A stretch of 64,000 bases of DNA from Spiractinospora alimapuensis (GTDB lineage Bacteria; Actinomycetota; Actinomycetes; Streptosporangiales; Streptosporangiaceae), in the NCBI RefSeq assembly GCF_018437505.1, contig NZ_CP072467.1:2108001-2172000 (forward strand), read 5' to 3'. A program made the position numbers and the translations under genes. Below the pieces are notes generated by a model. The model was not told the origin of the DNA. It searched no databases and saw only the letters and a program-made list of their open reading frames with translations. Within the stretch, counting starts at the first letter, position 1. Every line of letters begins with the position of its first letter. This document shows, piece by piece, positions 8,357 to 18,115 of this stretch.

Positions 8357-9870
8357 TGCCCGGCGGTAACCATGCCCACGAACATGAATCGACCTCCCAT
8401 GACCGGCGGCGTCGCCGCCTTCCCGGCCACACGATCGCGGGCGTGCTCGCGGCCGTACTCGGGTTCTTCGCGGCGCCCCCCACGCACGCCGACACCGCAC
8501 CTGAATCCAGCGGCGCACCGTCCAACGCGGGCGTCCACATCGAACCGCTGGGTACGACCACACTGGATGACAACGCCATCTTCTTCGTGTCCTTCGACGG
8601 GCTGGTCAACAACGCGTCGTACCAACAGTCGGGGATTCTCACGCATGAGGGGTACCAGTACGCGGCGTGGTGGACCGAGAACCGGAGCCCCGTTCTCGCG
8701 CGCCGCCCAACCTCTGACAACAGTGAAACACGACCGTGGGAGACCCTGGAACTCGACCACGAACTCACCCAGGACAACTCCCACAACACCATCTCCCTGG
8801 GGATCTCGGTCAACGATGGGCGCCTGCACGTCGGGATGGACACCCACAACAATCCGATCTTCTACACGCGCTCAGAGGAGAACCTGCTCGACGGCGACAC
8901 CGCCTGGGACGCCGAGAGCTTCGAGCCCATCACGCGGGACCTCCTCGGACTCGACCTTGGCTCGATGACCTACCCACGATTCGTCCCCACACCCGAGGGA
9001 GACCTGCAGTTCAACTTCCGCACCGGCCAATCGGGGAACGGCACGCAGGAACTCGCGGAGTACTCGGATGGTCAGTGGACCCACCTCGGCGGATGGACGT
9101 CTCCTGAGGGGGAGTATCGCGCCAACGGCAGTGTCAGTGACTCTCGCAATGCCTACCTGCATGGGCTTCACTACGACCAGGCCGGTCGTCTCCACGCCGC
9201 GTTCACGTGGCGGGAGACGGCGGTGGGAGGCGACATCCTCTGTCACCCCGGTGGGTTGAGCAACCACGACACGGGCTACGTGTACTCCGATGATCGGGGA
9301 CGTACCTGGCACACCGGCGATGGCGCGACCGCCGCCGTGACGGGAACCAGCACCCGGGTATCGGTGGACACCGCGAACCACGTGGTGGATCGGCTGGAAC
9401 TCGACTACGCCCTGATGAACCAGGAGTCGCAGGCGACCGACTCCCACGGCGACCCCCACGTCATGATCAGCTACCGACCGGGACGGTTCGGCCACTGCTC
9501 CACTGACTTCGTGGGCGACCGTGAGGACAACGGTCGTGTCTTTCATCTGTGGCGTGGCCCGGACGACACGTGGCGGAAGACAGAGTTGCCTGAACCCCTG
9601 GCCGCGTTCGGACGCAGTCAGCTGGTCATGACTCCCGACGACACGGCCTACGCGGTGTTGCCCTACGGCCGGATCATGGCCGCGACCGCCGATTCGGGAT
9701 GGTCCGACTGGTCCATGGTCCACGACGGTTCGGACATGAACGCCTTCGGCGAGGTGCTTGTCGACCGGTCCCGCGTCGAGAGCGACGGGGTGCTCAGCGT
9801 CATGTATCAGGAGCCCGGAGGCGGCTCGGGGGCATCGCCGCTGCGGGTCGCCGATTTCCGACTGGAGTGA
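8356..9870 (+). CDS. Secreted BNR_4-type beta-propeller protein, ulvan lyase-like
   Basis: A 504-residue protein with an N-terminal export signal: an arginine cluster near residues 17-21, a hydrophobic stretch HTIAGVLAAVLGFFAAPP, and a likely cleavage at THA. The mature part looks like a seven-bladed propeller of the BNR_4 group, which includes ulvan lyases (PL24/PL25) and GH145-like rhamnosidases. His143 (DNSHNT), His164 (DTHNNP) and Tyr206 (MTYPRF) have the spacing I recall for the active-site His/His/Tyr of those lyases. Other conserved stretches are RTGQSGNG and YVYSDDRGRTWHTG. Position between rhaI and the aldolase gene suggests it attacks a rhamnose-containing polymer outside the cell. 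The exact reaction, lyase or hydrolase, cannot be told from sequence alone. Confidence 0.7.
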   Translation: MPGGNHAHEHESTSHDRRRRRLPGHTIAGVLAAVLGFFAAPPTHADTAPESSGAPSNAGVHIEPLGTTTLDDNAIFFVSFDGLVNNASYQQSGILTHEGYQYAAWWTENRSPVLARRPTSDNSETRPWETLELDHELTQDNSHNTISLGISVNDGRLHVGMDTHNNPIFYTRSEENLLDGDTAWDAESFEPITRDLLGLDLGSMTYPRFVPTPEGDLQFNFRTGQSGNGTQELAEYSDGQWTHLGGWTSPEGEYRANGSVSDSRNAYLHGLHYDQAGRLHAAFTWRETAVGGDILCHPGGLSNHDTGYVYSDDRGRTWHTGDGATAAVTGTSTRVSVDTANHVVDRLELDYALMNQESQATDSHGDPHVMISYRPGRFGHCSTDFVGDREDNGRVFHLWRGPDDTWRKTELPEPLAAFGRSQLVMTPDDTAYAVLPYGRIMAATADSGWSDWSMVHDGSDMNAFGEVLVDRSRVESDGVLSVMYQEPGGGSGASPLRVADFRLE

Positions 9871-9945
9871 CCTCCGAGCCGAGACCCGCCGACACGAGCA
9901 CTCGGCGGGACCACACTTCACACGGGGAAAGGACGTGACCGATCA

Positions 9946-12000
9946 ATGGCGACCCATCCCGAGGTCCACGCGCTACTGGAACGATCGCACCGCCTGGGCG
10001 CCGACCCGCGGAACACGAACTACGCGGGCGGGAACGCGTCGGCGAAGGGGCGGGAGACCGATCCGGTCACGGGTACACCGGTGGAGCTCATGTGGGTCAA
10101 GGGTTCGGGGGGAGACCTCGGGACCTTGACCGAATCCGGACTCGCGGTCCTGCGCGTGGATCGGATACGTGCTCTCCAGGACGTCTATCCGGGCGTGGAC
10201 AGGGAGGACGAGATGGTGGCCGCGTTCGACCACTGCCTGCACGGCAGGGGTGGCGCCGCCCCGTCCATCGACACCGCGATGCACGGCCTCGTGGACGCCA
10301 ACCATGTCGATCACCTGCACCCGGACTCCGGGATCGCCCTGGCCTGCGCCGCCGACGGCGAGGCTCTGACCCGAGAGTGTTTCGGTGACCGGGTGGCGTG
10401 GGTGCCGTGGCGTCGTCCCGGGTTCCAACTCGGGCTGGACATCGCGACGATCCGGCGGGAGCACCCCGACGCCGTCGGCGTCATTCTCGGTGGACACGGA
10501 GTCACGGCATGGGGTGACACCTCGGAGGAGTGCGAACGCAACTCGCTGACGATCATCCGTGAGGCCGAACGCTTCATCGCCGACCGCGCGGCCCGCGAGG
10601 AGTCCGCGGGCCACCCGCTCGGTGCGGTGGTCCCTGGCTTCGAACCACTCCCCGGACCCGAGCGGCACGCACGGGCCGCGGCGCTCTTCCCCGTCATCCG
10701 CGGCCTGGCGTCGACGGACTCCCCTCAGGTCGGGCACTTCACCGACTCCGGCCCGGTGCTGGACTTCCTGAGCCGGAGCGCCCACCCCCGCCTCACCGCG
10801 CTGGGCACCTCCTGCCCGGACCACTTCCTGCGCACCAAGGTGCGTCCGCTGGTGATCGACCTTCCCGCCGACGCCGCCCTCGATGACGTGACGGACCGCC
10901 TCCGCGCGCTCCACGCCGCCTATCGCGAGGAGTACACGGCCTACTACCAGCGTCACGCCACCGAGGACTCACCCGCGATGCGGGGCGCCGACCCCGCGAT
11001 CGTGCTGGTTCCGGGGGTCGGCATGTTCTCCTTCGGCAGGAACAAGCAGACGGCACGCGTAGCCGGAGAGTTCTACCTCAACGCCATCAATGTCATGCGC
11101 GGAGCCGAGACCGTCTCCACCTACGCGCCCATCGACGAGGCCGAGAAGTTCCGGATCGAGTACTGGTCCCTGGAGGAGGCCAAGCTCCGTCGGATGCCCG
11201 CGCCGTCACCGCTCGCGACCCGCGTCGCTGTCGTCACCGGCGGCGGATCGGGGATCGGTCGGGCCACCGCGCGACGCCTCGCTCGCGAGGGTGCCTGTGT
11301 CGTCGTCTGCGACAAGGACGGGGACGCGGCCGCCACCGTCGCGGCCGAACTCGGTGGTCCGGACGTCGCCCTGTCCGTCCGGATGGACGTCACGAACGAG
11401 GGGGAGATCACCGACGGCCTTCGACGCGCCGTGCTCGCCTTCGGCGGCGTGGACCTCGTCGTCAACAACGCGGGCCTGTCCCTCTCCCACTCCCTCCTCG
11501 ACACCTCGGCCGCGACCTGGGACCTGCAGCACGACGTGATGGCACGCGGCTCCTTCCTGGTGTCCAGGGAGACGGCCCGGATCATGGTGGCGCAGGGCAT
11601 GGGAGGCGACATCGTCTACGTCGCGAGCAAGAACGGCGTGTTCGCCGGACCGAGGAACGTGGCCTACGGCGCCGCGAAGGCCGACCAAGCGCACCAGGTC
11701 CGGCTTCTCGCGGCGGAGCTGGGGGAACACCAAATCCGTGTGAACGGGGTGAACCCCGACGGAGTCGTACGGGACTCCGGCATCTTCGCCGGCGGGTGGG
11801 GAGCACAACGGGCGAAGGTCTACGGCGTCGAGGAGGAACGACTCGGCGAGTTCTACGCACAGAGGACCTTGCTCAAGCGCGAGGTCCTGCCCGAACACGT
11901 CGCCAACGCGGTGTTCGTGTTGACGGCCGGGGAGCTCTCGCACACGACGGGACTCAACGTCCCGGTGGACGCCGGCGTCCCCGCCGCCTTCCTGCGCTGA
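9946..12000 (+). CDS. Bifunctional rhamnulose-1-phosphate aldolase / L-lactaldehyde dehydrogenase
   Basis: A 684-residue fusion, known from Bacillus and actinomycetes as RhaEW. Residues 1 to about 400 are a class II aldolase/adducin domain with metal-binding histidines in ANHVDHLHPDSG (His120, His123, His125) and GGHGVTAWG; it splits rhamnulose-1-phosphate to DHAP and L-lactaldehyde. Residues about 423-684 form a short-chain dehydrogenase with the nucleotide motif TGGGSGIG (about residue 430), NNAG, and catalytic Tyr574-x3-Lys578 (YGAAK); it oxidises lactaldehyde to lactate. The ATG at 9946 follows GGGGAAAGGA by 12 nt, slightly far; no better in-frame start exists. It lies between the propeller gene and the kinase gene in the rhamnose operon. 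Confidence 0.93.
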   Translation: MATHPEVHALLERSHRLGADPRNTNYAGGNASAKGRETDPVTGTPVELMWVKGSGGDLGTLTESGLAVLRVDRIRALQDVYPGVDREDEMVAAFDHCLHGRGGAAPSIDTAMHGLVDANHVDHLHPDSGIALACAADGEALTRECFGDRVAWVPWRRPGFQLGLDIATIRREHPDAVGVILGGHGVTAWGDTSEECERNSLTIIREAERFIADRAAREESAGHPLGAVVPGFEPLPGPERHARAAALFPVIRGLASTDSPQVGHFTDSGPVLDFLSRSAHPRLTALGTSCPDHFLRTKVRPLVIDLPADAALDDVTDRLRALHAAYREEYTAYYQRHATEDSPAMRGADPAIVLVPGVGMFSFGRNKQTARVAGEFYLNAINVMRGAETVSTYAPIDEAEKFRIEYWSLEEAKLRRMPAPSPLATRVAVVTGGGSGIGRATARRLAREGACVVVCDKDGDAAATVAAELGGPDVALSVRMDVTNEGEITDGLRRAVLAFGGVDLVVNNAGLSLSHSLLDTSAATWDLQHDVMARGSFLVSRETARIMVAQGMGGDIVYVASKNGVFAGPRNVAYGAAKADQAHQVRLLAAELGEHQIRVNGVNPDGVVRDSGIFAGGWGAQRAKVYGVEEERLGEFYAQRTLLKREVLPEHVANAVFVLTAGELSHTTGLNVPVDAGVPAAFLR

Positions 12001-12084
12001 CCCGACGAACCCCGCGGCACCGGCACGACGCCCGTGTCAGCGGCATCCCCGTGGAAAGCGGGGTCTCCGAGCGGAAGGGACGCC

Positions 12085-13539
12085 GTGTCCTCCACCCATT
12101 CCTTCGCCGCCGTCGACCTGGGTGCGTCCAGCGGCCGTGTCGTCGTCGGGGAGGTCGGTACGCGGACGTTGACGATGACGCAGCGGCACCGGTTCCCCAA
12201 CGGGCCCGTCCGGCTGCCGGACGGCCTCTTCTGGGACCTCACCGGGCTCTACCGTTCCGTGCTCCACGGGCTTTCCCGTGCCCGACAGGACGGCCCGGTG
12301 TCGATCGGGGTCGACGCCTGGGGCGCCGACTACGGACTGTTGGACGCGCGGGGAGGGCTGCTCGGACTCGTCCACCACCACCGGGATCCCAGAACCGAGG
12401 AGGTCGCGTCGGAGGTCGTGCGCCGCGTCGGAGCCGACGAACTCTACGGCGTCAACGGGACCCAGTTCCTCCCGTTCAACACGATCTTCCAGCTCGCGGC
12501 GGCGCACGGAACCCCGCAACTCCGGAACGCCGACTCCTTGCTCCTGGTACCGGATCTCGTCGCCTACTGGCTCACCGGCTCGGTCGGAGCGGAGATCACC
12601 AACGCCTCCACCACCGGACTGCTGGACGTCGCGGAGCGTCGGTGGAGTCCCTGGCTGGCCGACGTCGCGGCCGTGGAGCCGGAACTCCTGGCACCGCTGC
12701 GCGAGCCGGGGACGACCATCGGGCCGCTCCTGCCGGAGGTCAGCGCGGAGACCGGCCTGTGGGAGACGTCCGTGACGTCGGTGGCCTCCCATGACACCGC
12801 GTCGGCGGTGGCCGCCGTTCCGGCGTTGTCCCCCGACTTCGCCTACATCTCCTGTGGAACCTGGTCTCTGGTGGGAGTTGAACTCCCGTCGCCGCTCCGA
12901 ACCGAGGACGCCCGGGCCGCGAACTTCACCAACGAGCTCGGGTTGGACGCGACGACCCGCTTCCTGCGCAACGTGATGGGAATGTGGTTGGTGCAGGAGT
13001 GCGCCCGCCACTGGGACCTGGACGAGTCGGAGATTCCGACGCTGGTCCGGGCCGCCGCGGCGGAGCCCCCACGAGTGTCGCTGATCGACGCCGGTGACCC
13101 CGGGTTCCTCACTCCAGGGGAGATGCCCGCACGGATCGCCCGCTTCTGCGCGGAGACGGACCAGCCGGTCCCGACCAGCCGAGCCGCCGTGACCCGCTGT
13201 GTCCTCGACAGCTTGGCGTTGGCGCACCGGGTGGGGGTGCTGACCGCGATGCGGCTGACGGATCGGGACGTGCGGACGGTGCACATCGTGGGGGGTGGCG
13301 CACGCAACACTCTTCTCTGCCAGCTCACCGCGGACGCGCTGGGTCTTCCGGTGCTCGCCGGTCCGGCCGAGGCGACCGCCATCGGCAACGTGCTGGTGCA
13401 GGCGCGGGCCAGCGGCGTCCTGGGCGACCTCCCCAGCCTGCGGCGACTGGTGGCGACGACGCAGGAGGTCCGGCGCTTCGAGCCGCGTGGAACCACCACT
13501 CCCTGGGTCGACGCCGCACGACGCCTCGGCCTGGAGTGA
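12085..13539 (+). CDS. rhaB: L-rhamnulokinase
   Basis: A 484-residue FGGY carbohydrate kinase that phosphorylates L-rhamnulose with ATP. The N-terminal phosphate loop AAVDLGASSGRVVVGEV, the sugar-binding GVDAWGADYGLLD, and the C-terminal adenosine motif GGGARNTLLCQLTADALGLPV are characteristic of RhaB. I chose the GTG at 12085 with GAAGGGA just upstream; a GTG at 12034 would add 17 residues without family support. It is the last gene of the rhamnose operon. A 9-bp inverted repeat follows 22 bp after the stop. Confidence 0.92.
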   Translation: MSSTHSFAAVDLGASSGRVVVGEVGTRTLTMTQRHRFPNGPVRLPDGLFWDLTGLYRSVLHGLSRARQDGPVSIGVDAWGADYGLLDARGGLLGLVHHHRDPRTEEVASEVVRRVGADELYGVNGTQFLPFNTIFQLAAAHGTPQLRNADSLLLVPDLVAYWLTGSVGAEITNASTTGLLDVAERRWSPWLADVAAVEPELLAPLREPGTTIGPLLPEVSAETGLWETSVTSVASHDTASAVAAVPALSPDFAYISCGTWSLVGVELPSPLRTEDARAANFTNELGLDATTRFLRNVMGMWLVQECARHWDLDESEIPTLVRAAAAEPPRVSLIDAGDPGFLTPGEMPARIARFCAETDQPVPTSRAAVTRCVLDSLALAHRVGVLTAMRLTDRDVRTVHIVGGGARNTLLCQLTADALGLPVLAGPAEATAIGNVLVQARASGVLGDLPSLRRLVATTQEVRRFEPRGTTTPWVDAARRLGLE

Positions 13540-13561
13540 ACGGCGACGGATGCCCACGCGT

Positions 13562-13604
13562 GCCTTTCCGCCCTTACAGTGATTTCACGGGGCACCGGAA
13601 AGGC
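13562..13604 (+). terminator. Possible terminator after the rhamnose operon
   Basis: GCCTTTCCG (13562-13570) and CGGAAAGGC (13596-13604) form a perfect 9-bp inverted repeat with a 25-nt loop. There is no T-tract and the loop is long, so termination is plausible but not certain. Confidence 0.4.
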
Positions 13605-13975
13605 TGTGTGCGAACGGAACGCGCACAGCGGGGGTGGACGCCGCCGTTAAGCGAACAACACGAACAGGACGCGCGTCGACGTGACGATCCGGGGAGATCG
13701 CGACTCGTCGCACACGTGCGCACGCGCTAAGGTACAAGGAACGCCGTCACCTGGGCGAGCCCCCCGGTGCTCCCCCACGGTGTGAGGTGAACCGGCCAGG
13801 TGTTCCTGAACACCGTGGCTCGTTCCGGCCCCGGCGGGCCCCTCCCCGCCTCCGTCGGACCGTATCGGGGTCAACGGGACGCTGGTGAGGCTCCAGTAGG
13901 CGCGCACACGCCCGTCGCACCGACCCCAGCGGCCCCATGGCGCACGCGATCAGGGAGAAGGAGACGACACCGCCC
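13605..13975 (+). promoter_or_regulatory. Gene-free region with a possible promoter for the wall-polymer gene
   Basis: No gene is recognisable here. A -10-like hexamer TAAGGT (13728-13733) lies in a suitable position to start a transcript with a leader of roughly 240 nt toward the gene at 13976. I see no clear -35 box, repeats or conserved RNA structure. Confidence 0.3.
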
Positions 13976-16783
13976 ATGTCACAGCCGAAGGTGGAAATCC
14001 CGCGCGATCTCCAGCGCACCATGCGCGAGTTCGTCGAGGCCGACGCGGAGGAACGTGCGCGGTTCTTCGCCGATACCGACGCGTTCCTGGAGACCGCCGG
14101 TCCGGATTTCCTCCGCCGGCTGTCGCCCTTGGAGCGGATCAAGTGGCAGCTCGCCCGCGAGCGCCGTACCGACACGCTGATCAAGGTGGTCACGGCGTTG
14201 CGTCGCAACGCCGCCGCGTTCGACGTACGGGGGCTGCGCACGCCACGGGCGCGGATTCCGGGAGTGGACGCGTCGGAGCTGCCGCGTGAGGCAGCGACCC
14301 TCACCGCGAAGGACCTTCCGCTCGTCACCCGGCTGACCGACATGACGTGGGTGGACGACAAGCTGCGGTTGCGTGGCTACGCCTACATCCGCAACGTCCC
14401 GATGTCCCGCCCCCCGCGCCTGTCCCGGTTGGCGTGGTTGCGGGAGCGCGGGTCGCGCCGACGCGTCCCCGTCCGTCTGCACGCGCGGCGGGAGCCACGG
14501 GCCACCAGTGACTCCAAGCAGGCGCTGCACAACTACGACTGGGCCGGCTTCGAGATCGAGATCGACCCGAACCGTCTCAAGGAGTCCGGGACGCTGCGGC
14601 CGGGCCAGTGGACGCTCACCATCGCGGTCATGGGCCCCGGCGGCCTTCGCAAGGGGGCGCTCACCAAGGGCGAGATCGGGACCAGCGGCCACCCCTGCGC
14701 ACACCGGCTCTCCCCCGACATGCGCTGGGTCTGCGGGTTCCGCAAGAACACGCTGGACTTCACGCTGGAGCGGGTGAACGCCGAGATCACGTCCGCGGCG
14801 ACGGACGACTCGGGACTCCGGCTGGAGCTCACGACCGCGCGTCCGCTCAGTTCCGTCTCGGTCGAACACTCCGACGGGGAGGAGTCCCGGAGCGCGGAGT
14901 ACCCCGCGACGGACGTGCGGGCGTCGGGCGGGCGACACCAAGCCACCGTGCGCATTCCCACCGAGGACCTCGCCGTCGTCACGGAACCGGACGGCAAGAC
15001 GCGTGACCTGCGGGTGAACGCCACCCTGGAGGACGGCACCTCCAGCGGCGTGGTCACCGCGGACGGCTTCGTTCCGGTGGTCGCTCCCCTCCCCAACGGC
15101 CGCGAAATCGCCGTGAACGCGACCCCGGCCCAGGGCCTCCTGCTGCACGACCGGGTCCGCCAGGCGGTGGTCGACACGATGGAGTGGAACAACGGGGTGC
15201 TCAGGCTCTGCGGTGACTACACGGGGGAGCCTGAGGAACGCACCCTGATCCTGCGGCACGGTGAGCGGTTCGAGGAGATCGAACTGCCCTTCGAGCACAC
15301 CGACGGACGGTTCACCCTCACCATCGACCCCGAGGCGATCCAAGTCTACGACGCCCGCCTGCCGCTGCGCCGGGGTCGGTGGTACATGACCCTACGGCCC
15401 AGCGCGGCCTGGGGCCGGGAGAGCGACGTCCCGGTGAAGCTCCGCGGCGACAGGATCGCCCAGCTTCCGCTCCCGCACAAGGGCAGCACCCGCACGTTCA
15501 CCGTGGACCGCCGGTTCGGGGACCGGATCTTCCTGGCGTCGGGGTCTCCCCTGCGTCCGGAGGACCGCGGCTCCTACCACCAGCGGCGCCTGAAGGAGGA
15601 CTTCGCGCGTGAGCAGCGCCAACTGCCCCTGCGTAACACGGTCTTCTACTACAACTACCACGGCCGCCAGTTCTCGGACTCTCCGCGCGCGATCCACGAG
15701 GAGCTGCTGCGTCGGGGTATCGAGATCGACGAGCACCTCTGGGGAGTGGAGGACGGGCAGGTCCAGTTGCCACCCGGCGTCACGCCCGTGGAGTGGAAGA
15801 GCCGGGAGTGGTACGAGGCGCTCTGCCGCAGCCGCTACGTCGTGACCAACGTGGCGATGGGCTGGTGGTTCCAGCGCCGCGAGGGCCAGACCGTGGTTCA
15901 GACCTGGCACGGAACCCCGTTGAAGAAACTCGGCCGCGACCTACTCGGCACGAAGATGGCCAACCGGGTGTACATCGAGACGCAGCACGAACGCGCGGCG
16001 CAGTGGGACTTCTTCGTCTCGCCCAATCCCCTCACCACCGAGGTGATGCGGACCGCGTACGTCGGTGACACCGAGATCCTGGAGTCCGGCTACCCGCGCA
16101 ACGACGTCTTCCACTCCGAGGAACGCGACGCGATCGCGCGGCGGACCAAGGACCTGTTGGGCATCCCCGCGGACAAGAAGGTGCTGCTCTACGCGCCGAC
16201 CTGGCGGGACGACCAGCGTCACGCGCGGCGGGTCTTCAAGTTCGACCTCCAGATCGACCTGGAGGCGGCGCAGCGGGAGCTCGGTGAGGACCATGTGCTG
16301 CTGGTGCGCAAACACCCCAAGCTCGTCGACACCGTCCCCGGTGCGGGTCAGGGATTCATCTGGGACGTGTCGAAGTACCCGGAGATCGCCGATCTCTACC
16401 TGGTCGCCGACGTGTTGATCACGGACTACTCCTCGGCCTCGTTCGACTACGCCCACTCCGGCAAGCCGATGCTGTTCTACACCTACGACCTGGAGCACTA
16501 CCGCGACACGCTGCGTGGCTTCTACTTCGACTTCACCGAGCGCGCTCCCGGGCCGCTGTTGGAGACGACGGACGAGCTGATCGCCGCGGTCCGGGACGTG
16601 GACGCCATCACGGAGAAGTACCGGGACCGATACGCGAGTTTCGTCGCGGACTTCTGCACCCACTCCGACGGCCAGGCGACCCGCCGGGTCGTTGACCGGA
16701 TGCTCGGGCTCCCGGCCGCGGAGGTGCCGGCGGAGGCCGAGAGCGACAGCGCGATGGAGCCGTCCTCGGCGGGGGACCGCTAG
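13976..16783 (+). CDS. CDP-glycerol glycerophosphotransferase family protein (TagF-like)
   Basis: A 935-residue protein. The C-terminal part (about residues 560-925) is a Glyphos_transf domain: TWHGTPLKKLGRD around residue 645, YAPTWRDDQ, and LITDYSSASFDYAHSGKP. Such enzymes transfer glycerol- or ribitol-phosphate units from CDP-activated donors to teichoic acid chains at the inner membrane face. The N-terminal part starts with a charged helical stretch and continues with beta-rich segments; it resembles the middle region of GT2-TagF fusion proteins, but no GT2 domain is present. The ATG at 13976 is used, with GGAG 12 nt upstream; an earlier ATG at 13937 would add 13 residues. No other teichoic acid genes are nearby, so the acceptor is unknown. 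Confidence 0.82.
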   Translation: MSQPKVEIPRDLQRTMREFVEADAEERARFFADTDAFLETAGPDFLRRLSPLERIKWQLARERRTDTLIKVVTALRRNAAAFDVRGLRTPRARIPGVDASELPREAATLTAKDLPLVTRLTDMTWVDDKLRLRGYAYIRNVPMSRPPRLSRLAWLRERGSRRRVPVRLHARREPRATSDSKQALHNYDWAGFEIEIDPNRLKESGTLRPGQWTLTIAVMGPGGLRKGALTKGEIGTSGHPCAHRLSPDMRWVCGFRKNTLDFTLERVNAEITSAATDDSGLRLELTTARPLSSVSVEHSDGEESRSAEYPATDVRASGGRHQATVRIPTEDLAVVTEPDGKTRDLRVNATLEDGTSSGVVTADGFVPVVAPLPNGREIAVNATPAQGLLLHDRVRQAVVDTMEWNNGVLRLCGDYTGEPEERTLILRHGERFEEIELPFEHTDGRFTLTIDPEAIQVYDARLPLRRGRWYMTLRPSAAWGRESDVPVKLRGDRIAQLPLPHKGSTRTFTVDRRFGDRIFLASGSPLRPEDRGSYHQRRLKEDFAREQRQLPLRNTVFYYNYHGRQFSDSPRAIHEELLRRGIEIDEHLWGVEDGQVQLPPGVTPVEWKSREWYEALCRSRYVVTNVAMGWWFQRREGQTVVQTWHGTPLKKLGRDLLGTKMANRVYIETQHERAAQWDFFVSPNPLTTEVMRTAYVGDTEILESGYPRNDVFHSEERDAIARRTKDLLGIPADKKVLLYAPTWRDDQRHARRVFKFDLQIDLEAAQRELGEDHVLLVRKHPKLVDTVPGAGQGFIWDVSKYPEIADLYLVADVLITDYSSASFDYAHSGKPMLFYTYDLEHYRDTLRGFYFDFTERAPGPLLETTDELIAAVRDVDAITEKYRDRYASFVADFCTHSDGQATRRVVDRMLGLPAAEVPAEAESDSAMEPSSAGDR

Positions 16784-16864
16784 GCATCGGCGGATTCCGC
16801 CGTTCCTGTCACGTGAGGGGCTCGACGCCGATGGCGTCGGGCCCCTCCACCGTTCCGGTCCCGG

Positions 16865-18115
16865 TCAGGCCGCTCCGCGTGACGTCGTTCCGTCCTGCAC
16901 GGCCGAGGAAACCGTCGCCATCATCCGTTCCAGCGGGCCGCGGCCCAGGAGCATCTTCCACAACCCGGCCGCGATCAGCGAGCCGAGGACGTACCACTCG
17001 AGCTCGAACGGGGCGTCGACCCAGGGGTTGGAGCCGAGCACCGCCATCACCACGAGATGCCCCACGTAGACCGACAACGGCATCGACCCGACGGCCACCA
17101 GGGGATACAGCCACCGCCCCAGCCAGTCGCCCAGGAACAGGCACAGCGTCAACACCAGGAGTGCCGTGCCCACTGCGCCGAGGACCTCGAAGGTCGTGCC
17201 GCTGTGCGGGCTGGCGACGAGGAGCCATGCCGGAGTGTCGACCGGGACCTCCCCGTTCAGACCGTTGGCCTGCTCTACCGCCCACCGGCGCATCTCCGGG
17301 TCCACCGTGGGCTCCCACGCGCGGTCCGTTCCGTCCACGCTGTAGTAGGCCTGGTACGCGGCGACGGCCACCCGGTCGATCCCGCCAAACGGGTACAGCG
17401 CGAGCCACGAGCCGCCGTACCCCAGCACGGCCAGCCCACCACCGGTGGCGGCCAGCCGTAGGCGATTGATCGTGCTCCACAGGTCGACGCGACCGACGGC
17501 CATTCCCGCCAGCACGAAGGCCATGAACGTGAACGCCGGGTAGAAGCCGGTGAAGAAGAGGTCGGCCGGTCCGGGCCACAGTTCGGCGATGCGTTCCCCG
17601 CTCTCGCGTTGGCCCAGCGGCGTCGCCCAACGAACAAGGAAGGACACCTGCGGACCGACCACCGCGACCGTCGCGGCCGCCACGGCCAACCCCATCGCCC
17701 CCAGCCGGAGGAACGGCAGCGCGAGCACGAAGAACAAGCCGTAGTAGACAAGGATGATCGCGATGGGGGTGCCGAGCATTTCGACGATTCCCCCGAGGAA
17801 CACCAGAATCGCGGCGCGAACCAACACCCGCAACGCGACCGTCCGTGCCGGCGCACCGCGGATGGGCTCCCCCTTCCCGGAGATGAGCGCCAGGGAGAGC
17901 CCCGCGAGGAACGCGAACAGCGCGGACGAGCGTCCTCGGGTGAGATGGTGGAACGTCTCGGCGGCGCCGCCGTCCACCGAAGGATCGCCGCCTCCGAGCA
18001 GACCGATACTCCCGACCCCCAGGTGGACGGTGAACATACCGAACACCGCCAGTGCCCGAGCGATGTCCACCCCGGGGATCCGGTCGGTGCGTGTGCCCTC
18101 GCGTAGCTCCGTCAC
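16865..18115 (-). CDS. DUF418-type multipass membrane protein
   Basis: A 416-residue membrane protein with about ten hydrophobic segments. The opening RIPGVDIARALAVFGMFTVHLG is the signature of the DUF418/DUF1624 group, related to membrane acyltransferases; the C-terminal half contains ASPHSGTTFEVLGAVGTALLV, which is typical of DUF418. The acceptor and donor are unknown. The GTG at 18115 is the start that matches family length, though no good ribosome binding site precedes it; the reading frame stays open far upstream, with low-complexity residues I do not believe are translated. It converges with the glycerophosphotransferase gene, 81 bp apart. Confidence 0.75.
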   Translation of the reverse strand: MTELREGTRTDRIPGVDIARALAVFGMFTVHLGVGSIGLLGGGDPSVDGGAAETFHHLTRGRSSALFAFLAGLSLALISGKGEPIRGAPARTVALRVLVRAAILVFLGGIVEMLGTPIAIILVYYGLFFVLALPFLRLGAMGLAVAAATVAVVGPQVSFLVRWATPLGQRESGERIAELWPGPADLFFTGFYPAFTFMAFVLAGMAVGRVDLWSTINRLRLAATGGGLAVLGYGGSWLALYPFGGIDRVAVAAYQAYYSVDGTDRAWEPTVDPEMRRWAVEQANGLNGEVPVDTPAWLLVASPHSGTTFEVLGAVGTALLVLTLCLFLGDWLGRWLYPLVAVGSMPLSVYVGHLVVMAVLGSNPWVDAPFELEWYVLGSLIAAGLWKMLLGRGPLERMMATVSSAVQDGTTSRGAA

